Source: Melioribacteraceae bacterium (GTDB lineage Bacteria > Bacteroidota > Ignavibacteria > Ignavibacteriales > Melioribacteraceae). Taken from it: 62,720 bases of DNA. Of this stretch, positions 43,426 to 52,486 are shown piece by piece (position 1 is the first letter of the stretch; the number at the start of each line of letters is the position of its first letter). The DNA lies in contig JALNXG010000012.1 in NCBI GenBank assembly GCA_023230485.1, positions 1-62,720 of the forward strand, given 5' to 3'. The notes under the pieces were generated by a model, which was given only the letters and a program-made list of their open reading frames with translations, searched no databases and was not told the origin of the DNA. A program made the translations under genes and the position numbers.

Positions 43426-43599
43426 ACTTAACCCGCAGCCCAAAACAGCATTTCAGCTTTGATAACCAACGCCAATATTCTTTAATTTATTTCTCTTTTA
43501 TATCCAACTTCAAAAAGCAACTAACTTTTAAAACGCAACTTTATAACAATATAATTGCCGAGTAGTTTAAAGCAATCGGCCTTGAAGAACTGGTTAGGC
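43426..43599 (-). repeat. attC-like site between cassette-like genes
   Basis: On the minus strand it starts with GCCTAAC and ends with GTTAAGT, exact matches to the integron boxes RYYYAAC and GTTRRRY. It follows the OmpA-FISUMP gene by 20 bp. Its end segment CAGCCCAAAACAGCATT (43436-43452) is repeated exactly at 48755-48771, and CAGCTTTGA-AACCAA-GC recurs at 47379-47397. Confidence 0.55.
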
Positions 43600-43618
43600 A
43601 AAGAATTTCAAATACTAT

Positions 43619-45481
43619 TTAGTCCTTAATGCAACGAACACTTAAACCGCTTCCCCAAATATTATTGCCGGATAGTAGATAACTATTTTCATAAAACAAA
43701 CGCAGATCGCAGGATGTGGATGCAAAAAACTCTGTAGAGCCCCAAAAAAATGCGGAATGGTGCAAATCGCGAAAAGGTCCCCTATAATCGCGGTAACCGG
43801 CTAACAATGCAGTAAAGCCGGTAGTATTTGTGCCCAGACCATCACTTGCGCCTTGCCCAATAGCTTTTAAGGCATTTCCGTTTAGTTCGCTTACTATTGA
43901 TATCAAATTTTCAAATTCCACTCGCGACGGAATATGCCAACCCTCCGGGGCTAATCCTCTTTCATCTATTATAGCAAACCAATTATAAAGCTTACCATAT
44001 CTTCCCCCGTTTATAGGATCATTTTCATAATAACACCAGGCAGGCTCTTCATCTTCTTCTGCGTCACTCCATTCATCGAACGTTTTTGCTTCCGGAATAA
44101 GTTCACCGTTTCGAAATTTATCAACATTTAAGTTTTCCGACATCCAAATTTGCCCTCCGATCTTAACGGATTTAAATGCACCTATAATGGATATATTATT
44201 GTTTATATTGTTGAGGCCAGCGGTTACATTAGGTCCCGATGTTAATATCCCCAAAGTATCTACACGGGATTTTTCATTTGCTCCCTTGTTAAAGTTAAGA
44301 ACTTTAATTTGCTCTGATGTAATTTCTTTATCTATGCCCGGTTGTTGAGAAAGATAAAATTCGATGCGATTGTTTAGCCCCCTGCCTTCAGCATTATTAT
44401 TATCTGCTATCGGATTGCTCTCGCCATAACCCAAAGGTAATATACGATTACTTTCAACACCCCTTGATACGAGATAATTTTTAATGACTTCGGCATTTTT
44501 TTGTGACAGCCTTCTATTATACTCGCTGGCTCCAGCGTTATCGGTATAACTGCGAAGCTCAACTATTTCATCTGAGTTAATAAGTAAGGTATCTGCTATT
44601 TTATCAAGTATTGGATAAGTATCTGTCAAAGATTTTGATTTATTTAATCCCTGGTTGAACCTGCTTAGTTGCCATTTTATTGCCCCTGACTTATTTAATA
44701 GCCCGGATTTTTCAACAATTTCTTCATTTTTAGTTTTAACAGGAATGTCTTTTATAATCTGCCCGTACGGTGTAACTATTTCTTCATTGTGTTTTCCGTT
44801 AGGATTATCTTTATTGGTTGGAATATGTTGTTCGATGACAGATGGTTTAGTAATATCACTTAAAGCTACTTTGATTGGTGTTGCCGGCTGATCGGTGGCA
44901 ACTTCAACCGGAATACCTTTAGCTTCTATTTTAGGATTCTCTTTAAACTCTTTTTCAATTTGATCTGTACTATTATTTAGTTTTTCTCCATTTATATTAA
45001 TACCGTCGATGATACCTTCATTACCAACCCAGTAAGGTACGATATAAACGATACCAATAGATTTATTATCATCAATTCCATCCAAACTAAATAAGCCGTC
45101 CAATTCAGAATCCGAATTGATGGATAAAATTTCATGAGCGCATAAAAATCCGCAATCTACCGCACATGGAGAAAAAACTAACACATCATCATCAGAATAA
45201 CGTTCTTTAACGCGTAATTCTATTAAAGAATATACCACTTCACTTGGAACATTTTCTTTAATTAATGAGATATTCATATCAATATCGCAAAATAAATATC
45301 CCGGTTCTGCAAAATATGTTGTCGCTAATCCCGAAAAGTCGTGGTAAGTATATTCTGTATTAAACGATAACCGATATTTTACTTTGAAAGAATTGCTGGA
45401 GTTATAAAAATAATCGCTCCAGGGTGTGCAACCGACAATTATTAAGACTGATACGAATGTAATTATGCAGAGTTTTTTCAT
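43619..45481 (-). CDS. Lipoprotein fusing an OmpA domain to a FISUMP domain
   Basis: A 620-residue lipoprotein (lipobox SVLIIVGCTPW). Residues 20-260 are unassigned and cysteine-containing. An OmpA/MotB peptidoglycan-binding domain follows at about 265-385 (VELRSYTDNAGASEYNRRLS, GYGESNPIADNN, GLNNRIEFYL). The last 190 residues are a Fibrobacter-succinogenes-major-paralogue (FISUMP) domain: VKIGGQIWMSENLNVDKF, YGKLYNWFAI, GWHIPSRVEFE, FWGSTEF, GLSVRCIKD. FISUMP domains are usually on secreted proteins without OmpA. The protein would link the cell wall to the surface. Its gene is followed 20 bp downstream by an attC-like box. Confidence 0.8.
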   Translation of the reverse strand: MKKLCIITFVSVLIIVGCTPWSDYFYNSSNSFKVKYRLSFNTEYTYHDFSGLATTYFAEPGYLFCDIDMNISLIKENVPSEVVYSLIELRVKERYSDDDVLVFSPCAVDCGFLCAHEILSINSDSELDGLFSLDGIDDNKSIGIVYIVPYWVGNEGIIDGININGEKLNNSTDQIEKEFKENPKIEAKGIPVEVATDQPATPIKVALSDITKPSVIEQHIPTNKDNPNGKHNEEIVTPYGQIIKDIPVKTKNEEIVEKSGLLNKSGAIKWQLSRFNQGLNKSKSLTDTYPILDKIADTLLINSDEIVELRSYTDNAGASEYNRRLSQKNAEVIKNYLVSRGVESNRILPLGYGESNPIADNNNAEGRGLNNRIEFYLSQQPGIDKEITSEQIKVLNFNKGANEKSRVDTLGILTSGPNVTAGLNNINNNISIIGAFKSVKIGGQIWMSENLNVDKFRNGELIPEAKTFDEWSDAEEDEEPAWCYYENDPINGGRYGKLYNWFAIIDERGLAPEGWHIPSRVEFENLISIVSELNGNALKAIGQGASDGLGTNTTGFTALLAGYRDYRGPFRDLHHSAFFWGSTEFFASTSCDLRLFYENSYLLSGNNIWGSGLSVRCIKD

Positions 45482-45937
45482 TTTGTTACTCTACTAATAA
45501 TATTATAAAAAATGAGCTAAGATGAATGTTCACATTTCTTTTGCATAACATCTTTGTGTTTAAGCGGATGCCACAAAGTGTCCGCTATAAATACAACGAT
45601 TCACTATTTATATAATCCAGTTTTTTATAAAAATAACCTTATTTGCTTAGTATAATACCTATAAAAATTTCACCATGTTAAAAAAAGTTCGTTAGTGTGA
45701 AGTCCCCTGTACTAGCCCCAAAATTGTACCTGTCCATTATCTGTTATCAACTTAAGTATAATGAATATAAAGCGCAAGAATAAAATGGAGATTGTGATCT
45801 TTTGCTTACAAGGATTAGAAAATATTTCCCAAAAATAAATTTGAGTTTTTGATTCTAGATCAACCTCTTGAAATCTCATTTAATACCATAAAAACTGTAA
45901 TTGATAAAAAGTTTGACAAACTGATTCTATTCAAAAA
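45482..45937. other. Gene-free stretch with hairpins and a short dispersed repeat
   Basis: Contains CTTTGTG/CACAAAG and AGCGGA/TCCGCT nested inverted repeats at about 45553-45593, and a 37-bp segment (45769-45805) that recurs at 52362-52398 with six mismatches. No coding sequence or tRNA was recognised. Confidence 0.4.
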
Positions 45938-47311
45938 TTATTTTAATAGTAATATTTTTTTAGTAGCTGAAAATCTGTTTGATTGCATTTTGCAAAAATA
46001 TATTCCGCTTGATAAACTAGTACCATTTAGAACAATAGAGTGTCTCCCGGCGTCTTGATAAGTATTTACCAAATCCATAACCTTTTGACCTAAAACATTA
46101 TACAATTGCAATTGAACTAAACCACTTTCTTTTAATGTGTAATTAATTATTGTCGTGGGATTAAATGGGTTGGGATAATTTTGAAATAATTCATATCCCG
46201 TTGATAAATTATCATTATTATTCTCAAATCCCGTTAAATCAAATTTACTTATATAAATGCTATCTGATGATATTATATAAATGATCCCATTGCTATCCAC
46301 AGCAAAATCAATGGCTTCTGAAATATACTGGTCATTATTACGATTAATCCAACTCTTCCCATCAGTAGTTGAAATAAACACTGAATCTCGAGTTAAAGCA
46401 TAAAACTTTGATTGTGCATCATTCATTAAGAGCTTAACAATTGATGTACCTACTAAATAAGCATCCCACCCCATTGCATTGTCAGTTTTGGGATCAAATT
46501 CGAAATTAGTTTTTCTATAATCATCAGTACGATATATTCCTTTTGTATAAATATATTCATCGATATCCCAAAGCGGATATTCGCTATAAATAAATGTATT
46601 CTTATCCGTTATCAATACAGAACTAAATGTGGTTTTTAATCCATGATTATTATATGAAAGACCATAATAATGAGCCCAATTAGTTCCACCATCAAAAGAA
46701 TAATTTATTTGTGGGAACCAACCAAAGGCTGTGCTATTCGATGTTGAATTATTATTAGCAACTATTAAAGTATCCTTATCCTTAACAAATAAACTATATA
46801 TATAATATTCCGGGTAATTAATTTTTTGCCACAAAGTATCTTGTTTGTTCTTAAATAGTATATTGGAAAAAAGGTAGCCATATTTTGCCTCTAATCGGTA
46901 ATTTGCTACTGCGTAAATTCCTCCATTGTTAATAAAATATTTGCTCACTGTTACACTACTATTATTTCCTTTACTTACAAAGTGTTCACTCTCCTGTATT
47001 AAGGTATCTGCATCTTCTCGTAATAGTGTAATGGTACAATTTCCTTGTCCGTCATTTTTTGATAAAATGATGTTCTTATCATCGTATAATGAAAATGATC
47101 CAATGTTACCTAAAATAAATCCATTCCAAGTTTTTCCCTTATCTATTGATTTATAAATGCCAAAGTCTGTCAGTAAATATATACTGCCATTATTTTTAAC
47201 TTGGATATTTCTATAAGAACCTATATTTACTTGTTGGTAAGTGTCCCAATATAAATTTTGACATATAATTTGTGATGAATAAAAAAGAATGAATACCAAT
47301 AATGCTTTCAT
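45938..47311 (-). CDS. Secreted BNR-like protein with T9SS type A sorting domain
   Basis: A 457-residue exported protein. Signal peptide LLVFILFYSSQIICQ; residues 20-375 contain propeller-like repeats with Asp-box-type turns (YKSIDKGKTWNGF, YSFDGGTNWAHY, ISTTDGKSWINRN); the last 80 residues are a sorting domain, ELFQNYPNPFNPTTIINYTL ... ATKKILLLK. It should be passed through the outer membrane by type IX secretion and anchored or released. Between two attC-like repeats on the same strand as the neighbouring cassette-like genes. Ligand unknown. Confidence 0.8.
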   Translation of the reverse strand: MKALLVFILFYSSQIICQNLYWDTYQQVNIGSYRNIQVKNNGSIYLLTDFGIYKSIDKGKTWNGFILGNIGSFSLYDDKNIILSKNDGQGNCTITLLREDADTLIQESEHFVSKGNNSSVTVSKYFINNGGIYAVANYRLEAKYGYLFSNILFKNKQDTLWQKINYPEYYIYSLFVKDKDTLIVANNNSTSNSTAFGWFPQINYSFDGGTNWAHYYGLSYNNHGLKTTFSSVLITDKNTFIYSEYPLWDIDEYIYTKGIYRTDDYRKTNFEFDPKTDNAMGWDAYLVGTSIVKLLMNDAQSKFYALTRDSVFISTTDGKSWINRNNDQYISEAIDFAVDSNGIIYIISSDSIYISKFDLTGFENNNDNLSTGYELFQNYPNPFNPTTIINYTLKESGLVQLQLYNVLGQKVMDLVNTYQDAGRHSIVLNGTSLSSGIYFCKMQSNRFSATKKILLLK

Positions 47312-47346
47312 TTTTTATATTATCTCCTAATTTTCTTATTATGGCG

Positions 47347-47458
47347 TTGCAAATAACCCGCCACCCATAACAACTATGCAGCTTTGAAAACCAATGCTAA
47401 TAATTAAGATTTGCCAAATGCAGAAATGTATTCGGCTTGAAACATGAGTTATATAGCA
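47347..47458 (-). repeat. attC-like site after the ABC permease gene
   Basis: Ends are near-inverted copies (TGCAAATAAC at left, GTTATATAGCA at right). The segment ATAACCCGCCACCC at the left aligns with TTAACCCGCAGCCC of 43429-43440, and the right end aligns with the right end of that site (TTGCC--- then TCGGC-TTGAA). Boxes are less regular than the GTTRRRY consensus. Confidence 0.45.
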
Positions 47459-47488
47459 TCACAACAGTTCTATAAAATTAATCTTTCA

Positions 47489-48514
47489 TTACCTTGACTC
47501 TCTTATCCATTTGGATATTTCCTTCCAAGATGGCTCTTTGCCATACATTAAAATTGAAAGCGAGAATATTTTACCGGCTGCTTTCCGTAAATACCAGATT
47601 GTTATTATTATTATCATCAAGGATATTAATACTTCTATAAAGGATACATCTGTTAAAACCAATCGTGCCGATAAAACAGGTGAAGATGTAAGCGGGAAAA
47701 AGGATAATATTTTCATCATTAACGAATCCGGATTCCCAAGAGCGTAAAATGCAATCGCAACAGGGATGATTGGCACCATCATTAAAGAACTTCTCGCTGA
47801 AGTATTCGGGTCGCTAATAGTGGCAGCTATTGCCGAAAAAAATGTGTTCCATAAAAGAAAACCACTAATTGCTAAAATAAATAATGCAAATATTAATGAC
47901 GGATTTGCAATTGAAAGTGGTATAGACAAACCTATAATCTTTCGGTCTATCCAAGTTTCCGGACTAATAGCTGATGTTATTACTTCAGTTATTCTTAGTT
48001 GTTTTTCCCCGGTTATGGATACAAATTGATACGACAATCCAAAGAATACTCCAACCAGCATTAATCCAATAAATATTCCGGCTGTTACTTTCTCGCCGGT
48101 GCTGCTTTTTTCTCTTTTGGTTTCTGTATAGTTCATTTTTATTTGAGCTTGCTGAAAAATATTATTTAGCTGCTCTTGAGAAATATTTGATTGCTTAAGT
48201 TTGATTTGCTGTTGTGCCGAAGTAAGCGCTTTCTCCAATTCTCCTAACCAAGCGGGTTCATTATTTACTGTTAGCTCAATATTATCAATATCATTTAATA
48301 TTAGTATACCATCTATTTCTTTTTTAGCTAATAATTTTTTCTGTTCATCCCTCTCAGTAAATTCTTTTTTTATTAGTTCGATTTTACTTCCATTACTTAA
48401 TTTGAGAGGAAGGAGGTCGCTGTTTATAATAACTAATTCAACTCTATTATTACTGAATTTTTCTATGAGAGCTTTTCCACCAAAAATTATAAGACTAATC
48501 AATGCACTAACCAA
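47489..48514 (-). pseudogene. ABC-2 type permease, truncated at its start
   Basis: A 341-residue remnant with a periplasmic loop (ELVIINSDLLPLKLSNGSK, AELEKAL-like helix) and five helices (GIFIGLMLVGVFFGLSYQF, LIFALFILAISGFLLW, VEVLISLMIIIITIWYL-type end). The only start is TTG at 48514. The same frame is open upstream into FNRWFKLKDQIIT, so the true beginning was a few residues further back and has been replaced by the ATPase fragment. As the ATPase is destroyed, the transporter cannot work unless another ATPase serves it. It resembles NatB/ABC-2 exporters. Confidence 0.7.
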
Positions 48515-48534
48515 TAGAGTGATAATCTGATCTT

Positions 48535-48693
48535 TTAATTTGAACCATCTGTTGAATTCCCAGCACCAATAGGACCAAGCAATGCAAATATTTCTCCTCT
48601 ATTTATACTAAAGGAAAGATTATTTACAGCAGTAATTTTTCCAAATTGCTTTGCTATTGAATCTACTCTCAGAATCACATCTGATTTTTTCAT
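48535..48693 (-). pseudogene. N-terminal fragment of the partner ABC ATPase
   Basis: A frame of 52 codons with a good AAAGGGGG ribosome site encodes VDSIAKQFGKITAVNNLSFS, then REIFALLGPIGAGNST-type Walker A. The canonical GPNGAGKST has become GPIGAGNST, and the frame stops 4 residues later. The DNA at the break (GGGAATTCAACAGATGG) reads as the permease start in the next frame (FNRWF), so the gene is fused to it by deletion. The loss of the Walker Lys is a by-product of the joint. Confidence 0.8.
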
Positions 48694-49080
48694 TAAACCC
48701 CCTTTCCGAATGAGAGAAAATTTATTGCAATATTACGAAGTTGACGCTAACCGCCAGCCCAAAACAGCATTGCCGAACTTGTTAAAAAGATTATATACTT
48801 AAACTAAATTTCACTACTGTGTCATTATATTCACTTTCAATTATATATCTAATTTTTTCTACTTGTCACTATTTAAAAATTCTATGCAGATCTAGTTTCT
48901 ACCTCATATTAATAATGATTTAGTACAGCGAATCTGCCCATAGATAATTTAAATCCTTGTTCTACTGAAAAGCCCGCCTCCCTCGCTAGATTCATAGACA
49001 ATATTAACTTAATTATTTTTATAAACAAACTATTACCATAAGGTATAAAGCACTCTAACTTGTAGAACGTGCTTTACGTT
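48694..49080. other. Gene-free stretch with an attC-like half site
   Basis: At 48744-48790 lies a segment that on the minus strand ends GGGCTGGCGGTTAGCG and shares 17 exact bases with 43436-43452. The rest is AT-rich without recognised genes. Confidence 0.45.
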
Positions 49081-51165
49081 TCATTTCAACAGTAATAGCT
49101 TTTTTGTCGAAACAAAATCTTTTGCTACTATTTGGTAATAATAAACACCACTTGAATTTTTTGAAGCATTCCATTCTCGTAAATAACTACCCTTAGACAT
49201 TACTTCATTAACTAATAATGCTACTTCTTCTCCAAGCATATTATATATTTTAAGTGTTACATTAGATGTGGATGGAATTGAAAATTTTATTATTGTATTT
49301 GCATTAAAGGGATTAGGATAATTTTGTTCCAATACAAATTGATTAGGTAACTCGTTTTCTAACTTTTGTACTGAAACTAAATCAGGCAATTTTGAAATTG
49401 GACAGTACCAAATTCCCAAACCATCGACAGCAGCTAATATATTTGAATCGTATACAGTTAGCGCATTTATATTTTTGGAAGTTGGTAATCCTGTATTTAT
49501 CTCATCCCATTTAATTCCGCCATCACTCGAAAGATTAATCCCGGTACCGGTACCGATTAATATACTTGTTCCCACCTTAATAATGGTATTAACAGATGCA
49601 AATTCTGACCAAAGATTTTTCTTTTGCCATTCATTTCCATTAATATTTGAAAAGTATATTCCTTCTGAATTACATGCAAATATTGTCGAATCAATAATTG
49701 CTATGCTATTTATATAATAATTAGAATTAAAACCCATGTTTTCCCAATTCATCCCTTTGTCTGATGAACGATAAACAGCAGTTCCTCCTGCAAAAATAAT
49801 CGAATCGCAAAGAGTAAATGAATATATTGATCCATTTGTAACATTGCTCTGGGTCCAGTTAAGACCATTGTTATCAGATATATATACTCCTTGATTAAAG
49901 GTTCCGGCATAAACTTTTGAATCCGTAGCGAACAAACTATAAATGGATGTTGATCGAATGCCATTATTTACTGATTCCCATGCCCCACCCTTATTGCTCG
50001 ATCGAAAAATACCTGCGTTAGTCAAATCTATGGTACCTGCAAATAAATAATTATCGGTAGCAACAATCGAACGTATCGGTTGATTTGGTAATCCAGAATT
50101 TAGAAGATCCCAGTTAGTAACTCCATCAACGGAATGAAAAACACCTTCGTATGCAGCTGAATAAATATAATTACCATTATTTGAAAAGGAATTAATTGTT
50201 GTATTTATTAAACCGTTTTCGGAAACAATCCAACTTGAACCGCTATCTGAAGAGAATTGGATTCCACAACGCCATATTCCTGCAAATAATAAATCTTTAT
50301 AATCAAAGAGACTATAAACCCAAGCATTATTAAGATTAGTTTTAGACCATATTGAATTCTCGTTTGCAAATGAATATAATCCGGTACTAGTACCTACAAA
50401 TAGTTTGTTCTGCGAGACTGTTAATGACCATACTGCAATATCTTCAAGACCGGAATTAATTTGTAACCATGTTGTGCCATTATCCGAGGAATAATATACT
50501 CCTTGATCCTCAGTGCCGACATAAATATTATTCTCCCAATTATAGAGACTATGCACTATTCCTGAAGTTAGAGAAGATTTTACCCAATTAAATCCATCAT
50601 TAGTCAAAATGTAAATTCCACCACCATAAGTCCCTGCGAAGATTATACTGTCAAGTTTGATCAAACTGGTTACTGCATATTCTCCTCCATATTGCATTCT
50701 GAAATCATTCTTTATATGATTCCAATTTGTTCCCCTATCGGAAGAATAAAACAAGCCGCCACCATAGCTGCCAACTATTATTGTGCTATCAAAACATAGA
50801 ATAGAAGAACATAGATTTGGACCAATAGAGCTTGTACTTAATGATTCCCAATTTACTCCCTCATTAGTTGAGATGTAAAAATTATTATTTGAACCGGCAT
50901 AGATATTATTTTCATAAACATGTAAGGTATTAATAGTAAAATCTGTCAATCCAACATTTTTCGAGACCCAATTTTTACCGCCATCGCTTGAACTAAATAT
51001 TCCACCTCCGTTAGTCCCAACAAAAATTTTGTTATCATAGATGGCTGAAGATAATATTGTACCTCCATATGGTCCGTCTGCCTGTTTCCATTGAGCTTCT
51101 AAATTATTTAAGAAACTTAATTTAGAAGCAATTATAATCAATACCCAAATTCTATACTTCATCAA
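49081..51165 (-). CDS. Secreted BNR/propeller protein with T9SS type A sorting domain
   Basis: A 694-residue exported protein. Signal peptide to about residue 25 (LSFLNNLEAQ); then some 14 propeller blades of about 42 residues of the type FVGTNGGGIFSSSDGGKNW and YAGSNNNFYISTNEGVNW, the sortilin/photosystem-assembly-like fold; final 85 residues are the sorting domain (VLEQNYPNPFNANTIIKFSI ... STKKLLLLK). Exported by type IX secretion. It is 1 bp downstream of a lipoprotein gene, so the two are co-transcribed. Repeats suggest protein or glycan binding, not an enzyme. Confidence 0.85.
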   Translation of the reverse strand: MMKYRIWVLIIIASKLSFLNNLEAQWKQADGPYGGTILSSAIYDNKIFVGTNGGGIFSSSDGGKNWVSKNVGLTDFTINTLHVYENNIYAGSNNNFYISTNEGVNWESLSTSSIGPNLCSSILCFDSTIIVGSYGGGLFYSSDRGTNWNHIKNDFRMQYGGEYAVTSLIKLDSIIFAGTYGGGIYILTNDGFNWVKSSLTSGIVHSLYNWENNIYVGTEDQGVYYSSDNGTTWLQINSGLEDIAVWSLTVSQNKLFVGTSTGLYSFANENSIWSKTNLNNAWVYSLFDYKDLLFAGIWRCGIQFSSDSGSSWIVSENGLINTTINSFSNNGNYIYSAAYEGVFHSVDGVTNWDLLNSGLPNQPIRSIVATDNYLFAGTIDLTNAGIFRSSNKGGAWESVNNGIRSTSIYSLFATDSKVYAGTFNQGVYISDNNGLNWTQSNVTNGSIYSFTLCDSIIFAGGTAVYRSSDKGMNWENMGFNSNYYINSIAIIDSTIFACNSEGIYFSNINGNEWQKKNLWSEFASVNTIIKVGTSILIGTGTGINLSSDGGIKWDEINTGLPTSKNINALTVYDSNILAAVDGLGIWYCPISKLPDLVSVQKLENELPNQFVLEQNYPNPFNANTIIKFSIPSTSNVTLKIYNMLGEEVALLVNEVMSKGSYLREWNASKNSSGVYYYQIVAKDFVSTKKLLLLK

Positions 51166-51166
51166 T

Positions 51167-51832
51167 TTAATTTATTACTACTCCCCATTCCGTAATCACA
51201 AATCCATTCCTGTTGAACGAGGGTATGGTTGGAATAGAAATCTCTATTTGGTTACTATTTGTCCCTTTGATTACATAAAACAGTCGTAAAATATTATCTG
51301 GTTTTATCGATGACTTAATTTGAATAATCTTTTCTATCTCTTCTGAATATTGTGGATAAATAATATAATATTTATAATCAGTTAATCTGGGAATCCAATA
51401 TTCTATGAAGTCATCCTTTTCCGCTTCATTAAATCCGGTGTTACTTAAATTGTTTGAAAAAAAATCAAGAAGTGAATCCTTATCAATTATCCATCCCGAT
51501 TTGTATTGATAAACATCGGGACAAGTGGATTCATAATATAGATAATCATATTGATTATTTATTTTCCCTGTTGGACTAACTTCTCCAACCCATCCATCAT
51601 TATAGATTGGTTCAGATTCTATTATTCTGCCTCCTAATGGGAATTCAAGTTTTATGGTTAAAGAACATATTTCTGTTGGATATAAATATATGTTAGGTTT
51701 TTTAACTACTGGTCCAATAGTTGAATCCGGTTTAATTGGTTCTTCGGGTTCGGTTGAATTTTTACAACCGGATGAAAATACCAACAAACCTGTAATTATA
51801 ATCAAGAAAAGAGATACAAAATATTTTTTCAT
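51167..51832 (-). CDS. Conserved lipoprotein of unknown function
   Basis: About 221 aa from ATG 51832 (codon 4 of the longer frame, where the signal peptide begins). Lipobox LLVFSSGCKNSTEP; mature part KPNIYLYPTE, LPLGG-type loop, DGWVGEVSPTGKINNQYDYL, YYESTCP and FIEYWIPRLTDYKYYIIYPQ. I know this set of motifs from a widespread family of uncharacterised secreted proteins, without a named function. It is encoded directly before the T9SS propeller protein. Confidence 0.6.
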   Translation of the reverse strand: MKKYFVSLFLIIITGLLVFSSGCKNSTEPEEPIKPDSTIGPVVKKPNIYLYPTEICSLTIKLEFPLGGRIIESEPIYNDGWVGEVSPTGKINNQYDYLYYESTCPDVYQYKSGWIIDKDSLLDFFSNNLSNTGFNEAEKDDFIEYWIPRLTDYKYYIIYPQYSEEIEKIIQIKSSIKPDNILRLFYVIKGTNSNQIEISIPTIPSFNRNGFVITEWGVVIN

Positions 51833-51929
51833 AATGCACATCTCATTTTTTTTAACTGCATTGTGAGTAACTTGCCTTCCAACTTAATAATGTTATTTAT
51901 TTGCATAAGTTTTAATTACAAAACAAATT

Positions 51930-52301
51930 TCATTTCAACAGTAATAACTTTTTTGTTTGTTTATAATTACCGGAACTGAGTGTATAGAAATAAACACCGC
52001 TTGCTAAATTATTTGCATTGAACTCAACCTCATATTCGCCGGCATTTACATAATTATCGACTAATGTAGATATTTCATTTCCAATCATATCATAAACTTT
52101 TAGTTTTACAACTCCGGCTACAGGTAATTGATATTTTATTTTTGTTCTTGGATTAAAGGGATAGGGGAATTTATTAATGTAAATATATTGGTTGGTCGAA
52201 CATGTGAAAACTTCGTTTCCTTTTGGGGTAATTATCTCAACTTTTTGAGCATAATTATTGACAGCGAATAAAAGCCATATTACAAACAAAATATATTTCA
52301 T
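51930..52301 (-). CDS. Signal peptide plus T9SS sorting domain with almost no passenger
   Basis: A 123-residue protein: signal peptide ILFVIWLLFAVNNYAQ, about 24 residues (KVEIITPKGNEVFTCSTNQY), and then a full sorting domain from NKFPYPFNPRTKIKYQLP to KQTKKLLLLK. Normal cargo has hundreds of residues between. The YPNPFNP motif has become FPYPFNP. Either the passenger was deleted in frame or this is a tiny secreted adaptor. Reading frame is clean and the start has a standard signal peptide. Confidence 0.65.
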   Translation of the reverse strand: MKYILFVIWLLFAVNNYAQKVEIITPKGNEVFTCSTNQYIYINKFPYPFNPRTKIKYQLPVAGVVKLKVYDMIGNEISTLVDNYVNAGEYEVEFNANNLASGVYFYTLSSGNYKQTKKLLLLK

Positions 52302-52486
52302 AGTTTCTAAAGACTAATTGAAGCCACCCTTATTCGAATTTAAAATAAGTTATATATATTCAAAGCACAAGAATAAAATTGAGATTATGGCCGTTTGCCA
52401 TTCATGGCCTGATCCTCACTTAGAAATATAACCCAGACCCGGAAGATTCATGTCAAAGCAAGGAATAATAATTTTATTTCCATTTT

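Noticed and set aside
45849..46058. A 69-codon plus-strand frame opposite the end of the T9SS gene
   Set aside because: It overlaps the sorting domain of a clear gene on the other strand and has no own start signals.
49081..51165. CRISPR-like repetition in the T9SS propeller gene
   Set aside because: The periodicity is in the protein (about 42-residue blades with diverged DNA), with no identical direct repeats or spacers.
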